Assembly (NCBI GenBank): GCA_002347095.1
Contig: DDWZ01000015.1
Coordinates: forward strand, 1 to 64,000
Origin: Desulfobulbaceae bacterium UBA2273
Lineage (GTDB): Bacteria > Desulfobacterota > Desulfobulbia > Desulfobulbales > Desulfurivibrionaceae
DNA: 64,000 nt
Direction of reading: 5' to 3'
The translations under genes and the position numbers were made by a program. Every line of letters begins with the position of its first letter. Position 1 is the first letter of the stretch. The notes under the pieces are model-generated. The model was not told the DNA's origin. It did not search any database and saw nothing but the letters and a program-made list of their open reading frames with translations. Below, in pieces: positions 17,087 to 25,037 of this stretch.

Positions 17087-18658
17087 ATGGTACCCATGTC
17101 GAGCAAAAACATCCGCCCCCGCTTCCGGCAAAACGCAGTCACCCTCTTCCTTATCGCCCTGCTCCTTCTGCCTGCCGGGGGCGCGGCAAACGCGGCCCAG
17201 AACAACAGCCGCTACGACGTGCTCTATATCTGGGACCCCGACCTGCGCAACCTCCAGGATTATAAGGCGGAGCTGGAAACCCAGCTCGGCCCCGAGGTCG
17301 GCAAGGCATTGCACATTATTCAGCGCAACGACCAGTACGGGATCATTTACGACTGCAACACCACCGCCCTCTCCTCGGCAAAGCTGGCAATCCGCCACAG
17401 CGTTGTCCTCGGCAAGGCCGGGCTGGGCGACGCCCGGGCCATCAAGGATGAAGACTACCACGAACTCTACAATGTTTGCTACGGCCACGGCCCGAACCTC
17501 GCAGCCCTGACCGAGCAGTATCAAACGATCTACCGCCAGCTCGGCGCCGAGGTGGGCAAGGATCTTTTCATCGAAAAGAGCGGAGACGGCAAATACACCC
17601 TGGTTTACAGAAGACAGGCGGATAAGCAGTCGACCATGGGGGTGGCCCGTTACCACGGCAAACTGCTGACCAAATCCGGCATCTCCGCCTCCATCACCCG
17701 GGAGGAAAATAACGAGGTGGTTTTCGGCGAGTCCAGCCTGCTCGACCACGAAGAAAAGGATACGGACCCCGACCCTGCGCCCGTCCCCTTCCTGGCCGAC
17801 ACCAAAAAAACACCAGCCGAAGCGCTTCTCCTGCTCACCGGCAACAAGAAGAAAAGCGTCGCCGAAACCGTCGCCACCAACAACAACCTGGAAAAAGAGC
17901 TGGAGGAGTATATCAATCAGTTGCGGTGCAAGGGGCTTCTCGCCAAGGATGAGAAAACCGGCTGGCTGGTCATCGACCTGAACAAGGGGGAAACCATTGT
18001 CGACATCAACGTCGATAACCCCTACCAGGCAGCGAGCATGATCAAGCCGCTCGTCGCCCTGGCCTATTTCCACCGGCTCAAAGAGGGAAAGCTGACTTAC
18101 ACCCCCACGGCCCGGCGCAAAATGGAGGCGATGATTCAATACAGCAACAACAACGCCACCAATTGGGTTTTAAAACAGGTCGGCGGCCCCAAGACGGCGC
18201 AAAAGATCCTGCGCCAACATTACGGCCACCTGCTCTGTGAAACCAGCCTTGTCGAATACATCCCCAGCGGCGGAAGAACCTACCGGAACAAGGCCTCGGC
18301 CAAGGATTACGGCCGGTTCCTGGTCGCCCTCTGGCGCAAACAACTCCCCCACGCCCAGGAGATTCGCCGGTTGATGTCCCTGCCCGGTCGCGACCGGCTC
18401 TACTCCGGCACCCAGATCCCCCAGGGAACCCTGGTCTACAACAAGACCGGCACCACCGCCAGGCTCTGCGGGGATATGGGCATCCTGGCCCCCAAGGGGC
18501 AGAACGGCCGCCGCTATCCCTATGTGGTGGTGGGGATCATTGAAAAGCGGAGCAAGGCCGGCAACTACGGACACTGGGCAATGACCCGGGGCAACGTGAT
18601 CCGCCGGATTTCCTCCATGATCTATCAAAAGATGAAGACCAGCTACAACCTGCGCTGA
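17087..18658 (+). CDS. Serine hydrolase, class A beta-lactamase / penicillin-binding fold, with an N-terminal extra domain
   Basis: A 523-residue exported protein (signal peptide about residues 12-37). The C-terminal half has the serine beta-lactamase-like active site: SMIK (S-x-x-K, about residue 316), YSNNNA (the S-x-N-like box) and KTGT (about residue 450). The N-terminal half (about 40-250) contains two similar segments (LETQLGPEVGKALHIIQRND and YRQLGAEVGKDLFIEKSGDG), which look like an internal duplication of unknown function. A Glu166-like general base is not evident, so it could be a peptidase or carboxypeptidase acting on peptidoglycan rather than a resistance enzyme. The start is uncertain (ATG 17087 or 17096), because no clear ribosome site is present. 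Confidence 0.8.
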   Translation: MVPMSSKNIRPRFRQNAVTLFLIALLLLPAGGAANAAQNNSRYDVLYIWDPDLRNLQDYKAELETQLGPEVGKALHIIQRNDQYGIIYDCNTTALSSAKLAIRHSVVLGKAGLGDARAIKDEDYHELYNVCYGHGPNLAALTEQYQTIYRQLGAEVGKDLFIEKSGDGKYTLVYRRQADKQSTMGVARYHGKLLTKSGISASITREENNEVVFGESSLLDHEEKDTDPDPAPVPFLADTKKTPAEALLLLTGNKKKSVAETVATNNNLEKELEEYINQLRCKGLLAKDEKTGWLVIDLNKGETIVDINVDNPYQAASMIKPLVALAYFHRLKEGKLTYTPTARRKMEAMIQYSNNNATNWVLKQVGGPKTAQKILRQHYGHLLCETSLVEYIPSGGRTYRNKASAKDYGRFLVALWRKQLPHAQEIRRLMSLPGRDRLYSGTQIPQGTLVYNKTGTTARLCGDMGILAPKGQNGRRYPYVVVGIIEKRSKAGNYGHWAMTRGNVIRRISSMIYQKMKTSYNLR

Positions 18659-18669
18659 GAGATTCTTCG

Positions 18670-18694
18670 CAGCAAAAAAGCTGATTTTTTTTTT
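18670..18694 (+). terminator. Weak hairpin followed by T10
   Basis: CAGC-aaaaaa-GCTG is followed by A and ten T residues (18685-18694), 12 bases after the serine hydrolase stop codon. The stem is only 4 bp, but the T-tract is strong. Confidence 0.45.
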
Positions 18695-18753
18695 AAGGTC
18701 TGACCGACACTGTTGTTGAACACCCTGTACCGCCGCTCTTGCTGGATCACCCC

Positions 18754-18782
18754 TTGACATCCCCCTGTGGCCTGCCGATAGT
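18754..18782 (+). promoter_or_regulatory. Sigma-70-type promoter for the HesB/IscA gene
   Basis: A perfect -35 box TTGACA (18754-18759) and a -10 box GATAGT (18777-18782, four of six matches) are separated by 17 bases. The start codon of the HesB/IscA gene is 39 bases further on, with GAGGAGG before it. Confidence 0.55.
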
Positions 18783-18820
18783 AACACTATGATGAGTTAC
18801 CATGAGCTGAGGAGGCTTTT

Positions 18821-19177
18821 ATGAATATCACCATTAAAGAAAAAGCAGAAGCGATGCTGAACAGCAAGCTGACCCCGGGCCAGTTCCTGCGGGTCTTTGT
18901 CAAGGAAGGCGGCTGCGCCGGCCTGACCTACGGCGCGGAAATCGCCGGCGAGATGAAGGGCGGGGAGAGCGTGGTCCATACAGCGGGAGCGATCCGGATT
19001 GTGACGGATGAAGCGAGCGGGAAATTTCTCGACGGTCTGGTCGTGGACTACTCCGACGAGCTGATCAACGGCGGGTTGCAGTTCACCAATTCCAATACGA
19101 AAACCACCTGCGGTTGCGGCCAGAGCTTCAATCTGCAAGGTTTCCCGAAGATCGAAGGCGGCAAGTGCAAGACCTGA
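18821..19177 (+). CDS. HesB/IscA-family iron-sulfur assembly protein
   Basis: A 118-residue A-type carrier. All three conserved cysteine positions are present: GGCAGLTYG (about residue 31) and TTCGCGQSF (about residue 100), which together bind Fe or an Fe-S cluster for transfer to apoproteins. The length is typical. In some anaerobes the first cysteine of small HesB-like proteins is selenocysteine; here it is an ordinary TGC codon. It appears to be a single-gene transcript with its own promoter. The C-terminal tail (GFPKIEGGKCKT) adds another cysteine. Confidence 0.9.
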   Translation: MNITIKEKAEAMLNSKLTPGQFLRVFVKEGGCAGLTYGAEIAGEMKGGESVVHTAGAIRIVTDEASGKFLDGLVVDYSDELINGGLQFTNSNTKTTCGCGQSFNLQGFPKIEGGKCKT

Positions 19178-19246
19178 AGCAGCTTGTCCGATACCAGCGC
19201 ACCCGCACCGTCTGACCGGCGTGAAAATAGAGGGAATGCCTCTCTC

Positions 19247-20050
19247 TCACGTTTCCACGGGGCAAGTGCGATGCACGCGCCCTGCCGGATTCTGGCGATA
19301 GTAGGCACCGAGGACACCGTAGAGGTCTGGGGCGTGCTTCTGGAGGGCGAGAGGCCGGTCGAAGAATGCTTCCGTGGCTACGGCGAAGAACTCGGCCTCG
19401 TTCGTCGCCCCGTAGGCATTGAGGAAAGTTTTGTGGCCCTTTTCGGCCAGGCGGCGCAGCCGCAGGAATTCGTGGGAGCACACGGTCACCCATTGGGCCA
19501 ACTGGTCGCGGTCGACGAGGGGCGGGGTGCCGTTGGCGGAGCCGCTGAGCATGTCGAGTTTGTGGGCAAACTCGTGGTAGACGACGTTATGACCCTGCTC
19601 GGGGTGGCGCGCGTCGTGCAGAACGGTATCCCACACCAGGATCACCGGGCCCTGCTGGTTGAAGGCCTGACCCAAAAGAGGAACCGAGTCCTCCACCGGG
19701 CCATCCACGCGCTCGAAGAAACCGGGGTGATGCGCGGGGGGCACAACGGTGGAGGGGTAGACGAGAATCGACTCCACGTTGCGATAGTAGTCGTGGGGAA
19801 GTCCCAGTTGCAGGAGGCATGCCTGGGCCGCAATGGTGACACGAATCTCATCGGTGAGGTCAAGGCCGCCGCATCCTTCCCAGTCTTTCTCCTCCAGAAA
19901 TACCTGAATCATCGCGCGCAACTCAGCGCGCTCGGCGTCATCGAGCACGCAGTAGTGGGCCACGTTCGCACGCATAAAGGCTTCCCACGCAGGAGGGAAC
20001 AGGCGGTTTCGCGCCTCGGCACGGCGATGATCGCGGAGCCAGTGAAACAT
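19247..20050 (-). CDS. mtfA: MtfA-family zinc metallopeptidase (M90)
   Basis: A 267-residue protein with the zinc motif HEFAHKLD (HExxH) followed by MLSGSANGTPPL, the signature of the MtfA/YeeI family; the downstream ATNEAEFFAVATEAFF supplies the third-ligand glutamate region. In E. coli MtfA binds the glucose repressor Mlc and has aminopeptidase activity. ATG 20050 was preferred to an in-frame TTG six bases earlier, because AGGAGG lies nine bases before the ATG. The next gene on its strand is rhuM, 84 bases upstream. It is not an obvious part of the defence island. Confidence 0.9.
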   Translation of the reverse strand: MFHWLRDHRRAEARNRLFPPAWEAFMRANVAHYCVLDDAERAELRAMIQVFLEEKDWEGCGGLDLTDEIRVTIAAQACLLQLGLPHDYYRNVESILVYPSTVVPPAHHPGFFERVDGPVEDSVPLLGQAFNQQGPVILVWDTVLHDARHPEQGHNVVYHEFAHKLDMLSGSANGTPPLVDRDQLAQWVTVCSHEFLRLRRLAEKGHKTFLNAYGATNEAEFFAVATEAFFDRPLALQKHAPDLYGVLGAYYRQNPAGRVHRTCPVET

Positions 20051-20133
20051 GGGCAACGCCCTCCTTAATTAACGATGCTTTCCCCGGAATTTATACCTCG
20101 GGACGGCTTCAGCCTTTCCAGCGAAGACTGGCT

Positions 20134-21168
20134 TTAATCAGTCTTCCTCTTGGCCTGATGCGGCTTGAGCTGTTGAATGTCCTGTTCTAACTCCCTCAGA
20201 CTTTCTTCATGCTGCATCTGTTTCCACGCTTCCCGGTATTTATCATACTCCAGCGCCGATTTTTCCAGGGCCAGCTGGTGACTGATGTTTCCGGCGTGGG
20301 TCAACAATTCCCGGCCGTTGAGTCGAATGATCGCGTCAAGCCGCTCAAGCCAATCTCTCATGTACATGGGCGTCCGTTGCTGGGCCATGGTTTCGGCAAA
20401 GGCGAGATACTGTTCCACCAGCAGGCCGAGCAGCTTCATTTCATCCTCGGCAAGATAATTCTTGGCCACGCTGACATCGCTTTTGCGTATCGCTGCCGGG
20501 TTGCCCTTCTTGTCGTATGACTGCATACCCATCAGCGGCAGGGCGGCATCCGCCCGGCGGTACACCAGTTCCGCCGCCGTCTGCTGGCTGATGGCCCAGA
20601 GCAGCTTGTTCTGCACCACCCTGAAAAACTCGGTGGTCTTTTCGGCCTTGTGGTCGTAGTCAATGCTGGTGGCGTAAATGTCCTTGATCTTTTGGTAGAA
20701 AAAACGCTCGGAGAGCCGGATTTCCCGAATGCGCTCCTGCAATTCCGTGAAATAGTTCATGGAATTGCCGCTCTTGAACCGCTCGTCGTTCAGGGCGAAA
20801 CCCTTGACGATATACTCCTTGAGACGCTGGGTGGCCCAGATACGGAACTGGGTGCCCTGGTGGGATTTCACCCGGTAGCCGACGGAGATAATCACATCCA
20901 GGTTGTAGAACTGGACCTCTTTGGACTGGGTTTTTCCTTCTATGGCACCATGCCGAGTGGTTGTCCGGAATTTCCGGATAACCACATTTTCGTCCAGTTC
21001 GCCCTCCTTGAAGATGTTGCGGATATGCTCGGAAATGGTTTTCTTGCTCTTGCCGAAAAGCTGCGCCATATGCTCCTGCGTCAGCCAGACCGTTTCCTCC
21101 TCCAGGCGGACATCAATTTTGACCTTGCCATCGGAATCCTGATAGATGAGCAGTTCAGAGTTGTTCAT
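20134..21168 (-). CDS. rhuM: RhuM-family protein
   Basis: A 344-residue member of the RhuM (virulence-associated) family. The N-terminal segment LTQEHMAQLFGKSKKTISEHIRNIFKEG is a helix-turn-helix-like region. It is followed by the family block FYNLDVIISVGYRVKSHQGTQFRIWATQ and a helical C-terminal half ending in a coiled-coil-like, Glu/Gln-rich tail. RhuM genes are common beside type I restriction-modification genes, and here an hsdS remnant lies 10 bases upstream on the same strand. The molecular role is not established; a DNA-binding or toxin-like function is usually assumed. Confidence 0.88.
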   Translation of the reverse strand: MNNSELLIYQDSDGKVKIDVRLEEETVWLTQEHMAQLFGKSKKTISEHIRNIFKEGELDENVVIRKFRTTTRHGAIEGKTQSKEVQFYNLDVIISVGYRVKSHQGTQFRIWATQRLKEYIVKGFALNDERFKSGNSMNYFTELQERIREIRLSERFFYQKIKDIYATSIDYDHKAEKTTEFFRVVQNKLLWAISQQTAAELVYRRADAALPLMGMQSYDKKGNPAAIRKSDVSVAKNYLAEDEMKLLGLLVEQYLAFAETMAQQRTPMYMRDWLERLDAIIRLNGRELLTHAGNISHQLALEKSALEYDKYREAWKQMQHEESLRELEQDIQQLKPHQAKRKTD

Positions 21169-21178
21169 CGAATCCCTC

Positions 21179-21499
21179 TTACACCACCGTGACCTGGCCG
21201 TTCATCAGTATGGGCAGGAGCCAGTCGCGGAGTTGGGTGAGTTGTTGGTTTTCCTGCCCAAGAACATCCTGGCGCTTGAATATGGAATCGACCTTGTTTG
21301 TAAATTGTTCCACAACGTCAGACGCAGGCAGGCAGATTTTTACTGTCTTCAGCACCGTTCCGGAAACCTCCTTGAAGGTCGAGCCGGAAGCATCCTGAGT
21401 GATAGCCTTCAAAGAATTTTTTACAGTGTAGTAAATGAAGGACGAGGAGCGAAAATATTGGGTTCCGTCCCCATTTGTTCCGGAATTGCCGAGGCTCAT
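21179..21499 (-). pseudogene. hsdS: Type I restriction specificity subunit (HsdS), C-terminal remnant
   Basis: About 106 codons remain. KTVKICLPASDVVEQFTNKVD and the C-terminal coiled-coil end QENQQLTQLRDWLLPILMNG are characteristic of the last part of HsdS, which pairs with HsdM and recognises DNA. Full HsdS proteins have about 400 residues and two target-recognition domains, so most of the gene is missing. No hsdM or hsdR is in the window. The upstream edge of the fragment touches the DUF2290 gene (8 bases), so the lost part was probably replaced when the helicase-DUF2290 pair arrived. Confidence 0.75.
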
Positions 21500-21506
21500 C
21501 TTTCAT

Positions 21507-22172
21507 TCACACGCCACACACAACATGTGGAATCTTCCGTTCGTTTGCCGTAATTGTGTTGGGGAAGGCCAACGTAGTCATTGGAATTTTGTCGGAGTAT
21601 TTGCGAAAAGCTGTGTTGTAGAAGTTTCTCAAAATGAAACCTCCGAACGCGAGTGGCCCAATGGGAGAACAGACAGGTATGCGGCAATTCTCATACTGAC
21701 CTAGCGTTAGGTGGGAATATGGGTGATGAATATCTACGAATTTTTCCGGGTCATCGCTGAAGTCGAAACGGATGGGGAAAGGAACGATATTTCTATCAAT
21801 AACATCGGCATAAATCTCATCCTCAAGATAAATTTCTGGCTCATTCTGAAAATGCTCAAGGTCTGGGGACGGGAAATATGAAAGGGAATGTTCACAGATG
21901 ACTTTGTCCCTAAACCGGTAGCGGAGTGAAATCAAAGCACCATCCAGCATCTTAATGTTGAAGCACCTGGCTTTCTCCAACTCGCCATAGATGTCGCGGT
22001 AAGCAACATTCTTTAATGCCACGCTCATGCGTGCGGCGGTGCTCACAGTAATTTCGAACGCCGCATTGATTTTGCCGTGTGTGGCTGGAAAATTCTGCTC
22101 GTTCGAAAGGCTCAGGCCGACGAGTGCTTCCGTGAGTTTTTTTATCTGCTTGAGTGTTTGCTGTGGTGTCAT
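21507..22172 (-). CDS. DUF2290 domain-containing protein
   Basis: A 221-residue protein. The conserved blocks RYRFRDKVICEHSLSYFPSP, RFDFSDDPEKFVDIHHPYSH and LTLGQYENCRIPVCSPIGP match the DUF2290 family, whose function is unknown. Its ATG overlaps the stop codon of the UvrD-like helicase gene by four bases (ATGA), so the two are translationally coupled. DUF2290 proteins are often found next to such helicases, and with the surrounding restriction and toxin-antitoxin remnants a role in anti-phage defence is a reasonable inference. The C-terminus (IPHVVCGV) lies 8 bases before the hsdS remnant. Confidence 0.8.
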   Translation of the reverse strand: MTPQQTLKQIKKLTEALVGLSLSNEQNFPATHGKINAAFEITVSTAARMSVALKNVAYRDIYGELEKARCFNIKMLDGALISLRYRFRDKVICEHSLSYFPSPDLEHFQNEPEIYLEDEIYADVIDRNIVPFPIRFDFSDDPEKFVDIHHPYSHLTLGQYENCRIPVCSPIGPLAFGGFILRNFYNTAFRKYSDKIPMTTLAFPNTITANERKIPHVVCGV

Positions 22173-23188
22173 TTCTGCCGCCGTTTGGGTTTCTTCGCGT
22201 GGGCCAGGAGCTTTTTTACGAGGCTGGCGGGATAGTCTTCGATGAAACTATCACCCGAGTCGAGTGACGCAATAATGTCGGCGAAGTTGTTTCTTCGTTT
22301 GGCACTCCGATCTTGCTCCGCTTTCGACATATCACGATTTACGGTCGTCATTGTCTTTCGCTCATTTTCGGTCGGATAGCGAAAGTGAAGCGCGAAATTT
22401 TCTGTCTTGACCTTTTCAAATTCTGCTTTAAGGGCAGACATAGATTTTCCAACTCCGAGGACCCGAACCCATGCTTTTGAGCGCGTGATTGCGGTAAAAA
22501 GACGGTTACGGACGCGTGCGACATGCCGTGGCGATAAAGCCCCAAAACAGTCCTGTGCATTGATCACATAGACCATGGCTGCCTCATTGCCTTTTGCGCG
22601 GAAGATACCAGTAAAGGTCACAGTTCCAGGCTCGGTGAATACATCGGCGATTGTCGTCACGCCAGCAAGATTTGAGTTGATTCCCATCTGCATCAGCGTC
22701 CGTCTGGCCTCACCGACTGCATCCTTCGTCTTCAATGGATCTGGGTTTATGACAACGATGTCGTCTGGTATCAGCTCATCTTCGGTCAGATTTCGTTTAA
22801 TCTCAGCAACCAGCCACGCAGTTTGTGCTTCGGGCGTGTCGAAAACTTCGAACTGAATCAAGTCTTCCACTGGCGAGTGCTTCTCCAGGAATTCCGGGCT
22901 GGATTTTGGTGTGCGAGTGAGCGTGACGATTTCGCCGTCCTCGATTTCCCCATTGTCCTCTTGATAACCGATGTCGAACCAGAGGTTCTTGTTCTCAAAG
23001 ATTTGAACAAGGCCTTCGGCGCGATAAACCCCAAACCCAAGGGCATGAGCCGTGGACAAGACAGGACGGGAGTTGCGATAGCAAGTGTCGAGAATGATGT
23101 CTTGCTTGGGTTTTCCTGGCTCAGGGGGGTGAATAACGACACGGGCTGTTCCATCTGTGTTCTTCCCAAAGATTTCTTCAACGGGGGG
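22169..23188 (-). CDS. UvrD/Rep-like helicase, C-terminal part after a frameshift
   Basis: This frame continues the helicase gene from the G6 run at 23183-23188 (coding-strand C6) to 22169. With one extra base there, the two frames join as ...GNRSLPP-VEEIFGKNTDG... The part encodes the helicase 2A-like domain: the TTIADVFTEPGTVTFTGIFRAKG block and RNRLFTAITRSKAWVRVLG, the motif VI equivalent, in which the arginine contacts ATP. The Lys/Arg-rich tail may bind nucleic acid. Whether the break is a sequencing error or a genuine inactivating mutation cannot be decided here. The downstream DUF2290 start codon overlaps its stop. Confidence 0.75.
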   Translation of the reverse strand, partial: PPVEEIFGKNTDGTARVVIHPPEPGKPKQDIILDTCYRNSRPVLSTAHALGFGVYRAEGLVQIFENKNLWFDIGYQEDNGEIEDGEIVTLTRTPKSSPEFLEKHSPVEDLIQFEVFDTPEAQTAWLVAEIKRNLTEDELIPDDIVVINPDPLKTKDAVGEARRTLMQMGINSNLAGVTTIADVFTEPGTVTFTGIFRAKGNEAAMVYVINAQDCFGALSPRHVARVRNRLFTAITRSKAWVRVLGVGKSMSALKAEFEKVKTENFALHFRYPTENERKTMTTVNRDMSKAEQDRSAKRRNNFADIIASLDSGDSFIEDYPASLVKKLLAHAKKPKRRQK

Positions 23189-24309
23189 AGTGATCTGTTC
23201 CCGAGGTTCTGCAACTCGTCGTATGCGTAGACTAGGCGCTTTGGGTCCTTGAGGTATTCGTAACAGAGCAATAAAAAATTTGGTGCAAAATCCTGTGCCT
23301 CATCAACCAGGACCGCATCGTATTTAGGTACGAATTGTTTTGCGCCTTGAAGGGCAATATCACATGCCTCCTCAAATGCCTTGTCGGAGCCAAAGCGATT
23401 TTTGGCCGTTCCAAAATCCAAATATTCGACACCATGGTCACGGCAGAACTCGTAGTAGATGCCTGTGCGGTTTGACCCTCCGGGAGCACCCCAAGCATTC
23501 AAGATTCTGATTTTGTCCCAGTCTGGCTCTTCGTTTGCTTGTTCCAGTACAAAAGTGGTGATGAGGTTCTCGAACTGCTTCTTAAGTGACCGGGTGTTGA
23601 ACGTGACCGCGATGAACCAGTCAGGATGACGTGCGTGCAAATAGGCAACCTTCAAAGCCAGAACGATAGTCTTGCCACATCCGGCAAGTCCGCGAATGCG
23701 CTGAACGCCTTCATAGGTTTCAACAACAGCAGCGCTCTGCTGGCTGTCGAGATTGGCAATCGAATCCTCCAGCGTTTTGATCTTGGTGCCTCGCGAATTC
23801 TGGTCACGGAGGTCGCGCTTCTTACGGCCCCTACGCAGAGTGGAAATCGCCTGAATAACCGAAACCAGCGATGGGAAAACCGCTGGGTCGAAATCCTCCA
23901 ATTCTTCGATAGCCGACACCAAGTTGTCGGCATTGCAGAGGAGGTACTCCTCATCGGCATCAAGTTTTGCGATGGCAGGCGCAAACGTGACCGTGTGAAT
24001 GCCGACAAGAAGCTTTCGTTTGCGAATTAAGGTCTGATGCTGGAGCAGTTTTGCCTGCATCTTATTGAACCCCTCGTCTTGCGCCTCGGCGTAGTCTGGG
24101 AGGGTTCTTCCTTCAACAACACTAAACAAGACCAAGCCTTTGGTCGGCGACACAAGTAACGCATCTATCGGAAAAGAGCCTTCTGGCGTGCCGATGATTG
24201 GGTAACCAATATAGAGGGTGCCTTCAAGGTCGGGTTCCTCGCTGAGAAGTTCGGCGAGCCGCGTGCTCGAAACAGGCTTGTCTGTGCTGCCCCATACGGT
24301 GTTAATCAT
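22858..24309 (-). CDS. UvrD/Rep-like helicase with a NERD-like N-terminus, N-terminal part
   Basis: The start is ATG 24309 (MINTVWGSTDKPV). Residues about 25-90 (LEGTLYIGYPIIGT and IDALLVSPTKGLVLFSVVEG) resemble a nuclease-related NERD or restriction-endonuclease-like domain. Walker A is RIRGLAGCGKTIVLALK (about residue 205) and Walker B is YDAVLVDEAQDFAP (about residue 330), followed by the LVYAYDELQNL motif III region. Real homology ends near 23188, and the last 110 codons of this frame are out-of-frame sequence after a one-base loss in a G6 run. A superfamily 1 helicase with a nuclease-like domain beside DUF2290 suggests a two-gene defence module. Confidence 0.78.
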   Translation of the reverse strand: MINTVWGSTDKPVSSTRLAELLSEEPDLEGTLYIGYPIIGTPEGSFPIDALLVSPTKGLVLFSVVEGRTLPDYAEAQDEGFNKMQAKLLQHQTLIRKRKLLVGIHTVTFAPAIAKLDADEEYLLCNADNLVSAIEELEDFDPAVFPSLVSVIQAISTLRRGRKKRDLRDQNSRGTKIKTLEDSIANLDSQQSAAVVETYEGVQRIRGLAGCGKTIVLALKVAYLHARHPDWFIAVTFNTRSLKKQFENLITTFVLEQANEEPDWDKIRILNAWGAPGGSNRTGIYYEFCRDHGVEYLDFGTAKNRFGSDKAFEEACDIALQGAKQFVPKYDAVLVDEAQDFAPNFLLLCYEYLKDPKRLVYAYDELQNLGNRSLPPLKKSLGRTQMEQPVSLFTPLSQENPSKTSFSTLAIATPVLSCPRLMPLGLGFIAPKALFKSLRTRTSGSTSVIKRTMGKSRTAKSSRSLAHQNPARNSWRSTRQWKT

Positions 24310-24516
24310 GGCGTAGTCCGGTTTGATTGTTGATTTGAGAGTGTCACTCAGAAGTTGCGGGAAATTCAGGGGACACCTTACTTAATTACTGTCAGCCAGA
24401 CCAAAATGTCCCTGAATTTATGAGCTAAACCAATCTAGTCGAGAAAAATCTTTTTAGCCAACGGGAAATCAGGGGGAAACAGAAACATCTCCCCATATTT
24501 TTGTTTTTGAATTTGC

Positions 24517-24948
24517 TCAAATAAAAACCGCAGGGGAAACCCCGAAGCGTGCCGCCAAGGCCTTGGCCTGTCTGGCGTTGATTTCGCGTTTGCCCGTCAG
24601 TATCTCGCTTACCACGGATTGCCCGCCGATCTCCTCGGACAGATCGGTCTGCTTGAGCCCGTGCTGCTCCATGAGGAACCGGAGAACGGCTCGTGGTTCC
24701 GCCTCCGGAACGGGATGATGTTGTGTCTCGTAATCCTCGACCAGTTGTCCGACCAGATCGAGAAAATCAGCCAGCTCATGGTCTTCGTCGTCGCCGACTG
24801 CATCGATGAGGCTGTGCAGCAATGCAACCACCTCTTCAAATTGTGCCTCGGTGCGGATGGGCGTAAGGCGGACCGGCAGCGCTTCTTGCAACGAGCGCCA
24901 CGCCGGAGCGATTACAGCCGGATCAATGGCATGGCCTGCGGGGATCAT
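24517..24948 (-). CDS. higA: HigA-type antitoxin (XRE helix-turn-helix)
   Basis: A 143-residue protein. The C-terminal XRE DNA-binding domain is clear: LRFLMEQHGLKQTDLSEEIG, then SEILTGKREINARQAKALAARFGVSP. The acidic N-terminal part (FEEVVALLHSLIDAVGDDED) is typical of HigA antitoxins that pair with RelE-fold HigB toxins encoded just upstream. Its ATG overlaps by four bases the stop of the preceding frame, which carries only the last 30 codons of a higB toxin. The antitoxin is therefore an orphan here. It may still bind its operator, but that operator would have been upstream of the lost higB start. Confidence 0.85.
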   Translation of the reverse strand: MIPAGHAIDPAVIAPAWRSLQEALPVRLTPIRTEAQFEEVVALLHSLIDAVGDDEDHELADFLDLVGQLVEDYETQHHPVPEAEPRAVLRFLMEQHGLKQTDLSEEIGGQSVVSEILTGKREINARQAKALAARFGVSPAVFI

Positions 24949-25037
24949 TTTCCTTTACTCCTGTTCTGTTTGCACCAGCGGTCATACTCGGGATGGGTGA
25001 ACAACAAGAATTCCGGGGATATATACTTAATTCCTGC
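24945..25037 (-). pseudogene. higB: HigB toxin, 30-codon C-terminal remnant
   Basis: The frame AGIKYISPEFLLFTH-PEYDRWC-KQNRSKGK ends in TGA overlapping the higA ATG. YISPEFLLFTHPEYDRWC is the recognisable C-terminus of HigB-family mRNA interferases. The frame begins directly after the stop codon of the Abi gene and has no start of its own. The toxin therefore lost its first two thirds or so, and the Abi gene sits exactly at the breakpoint, in the same frame. Confidence 0.7.

Noticed and set aside
18821-19177. Second selenoprotein (HesB-like)
   Set aside because: The position that is selenocysteine in some relatives is an ordinary TGC codon, and no in-frame TGA is present.
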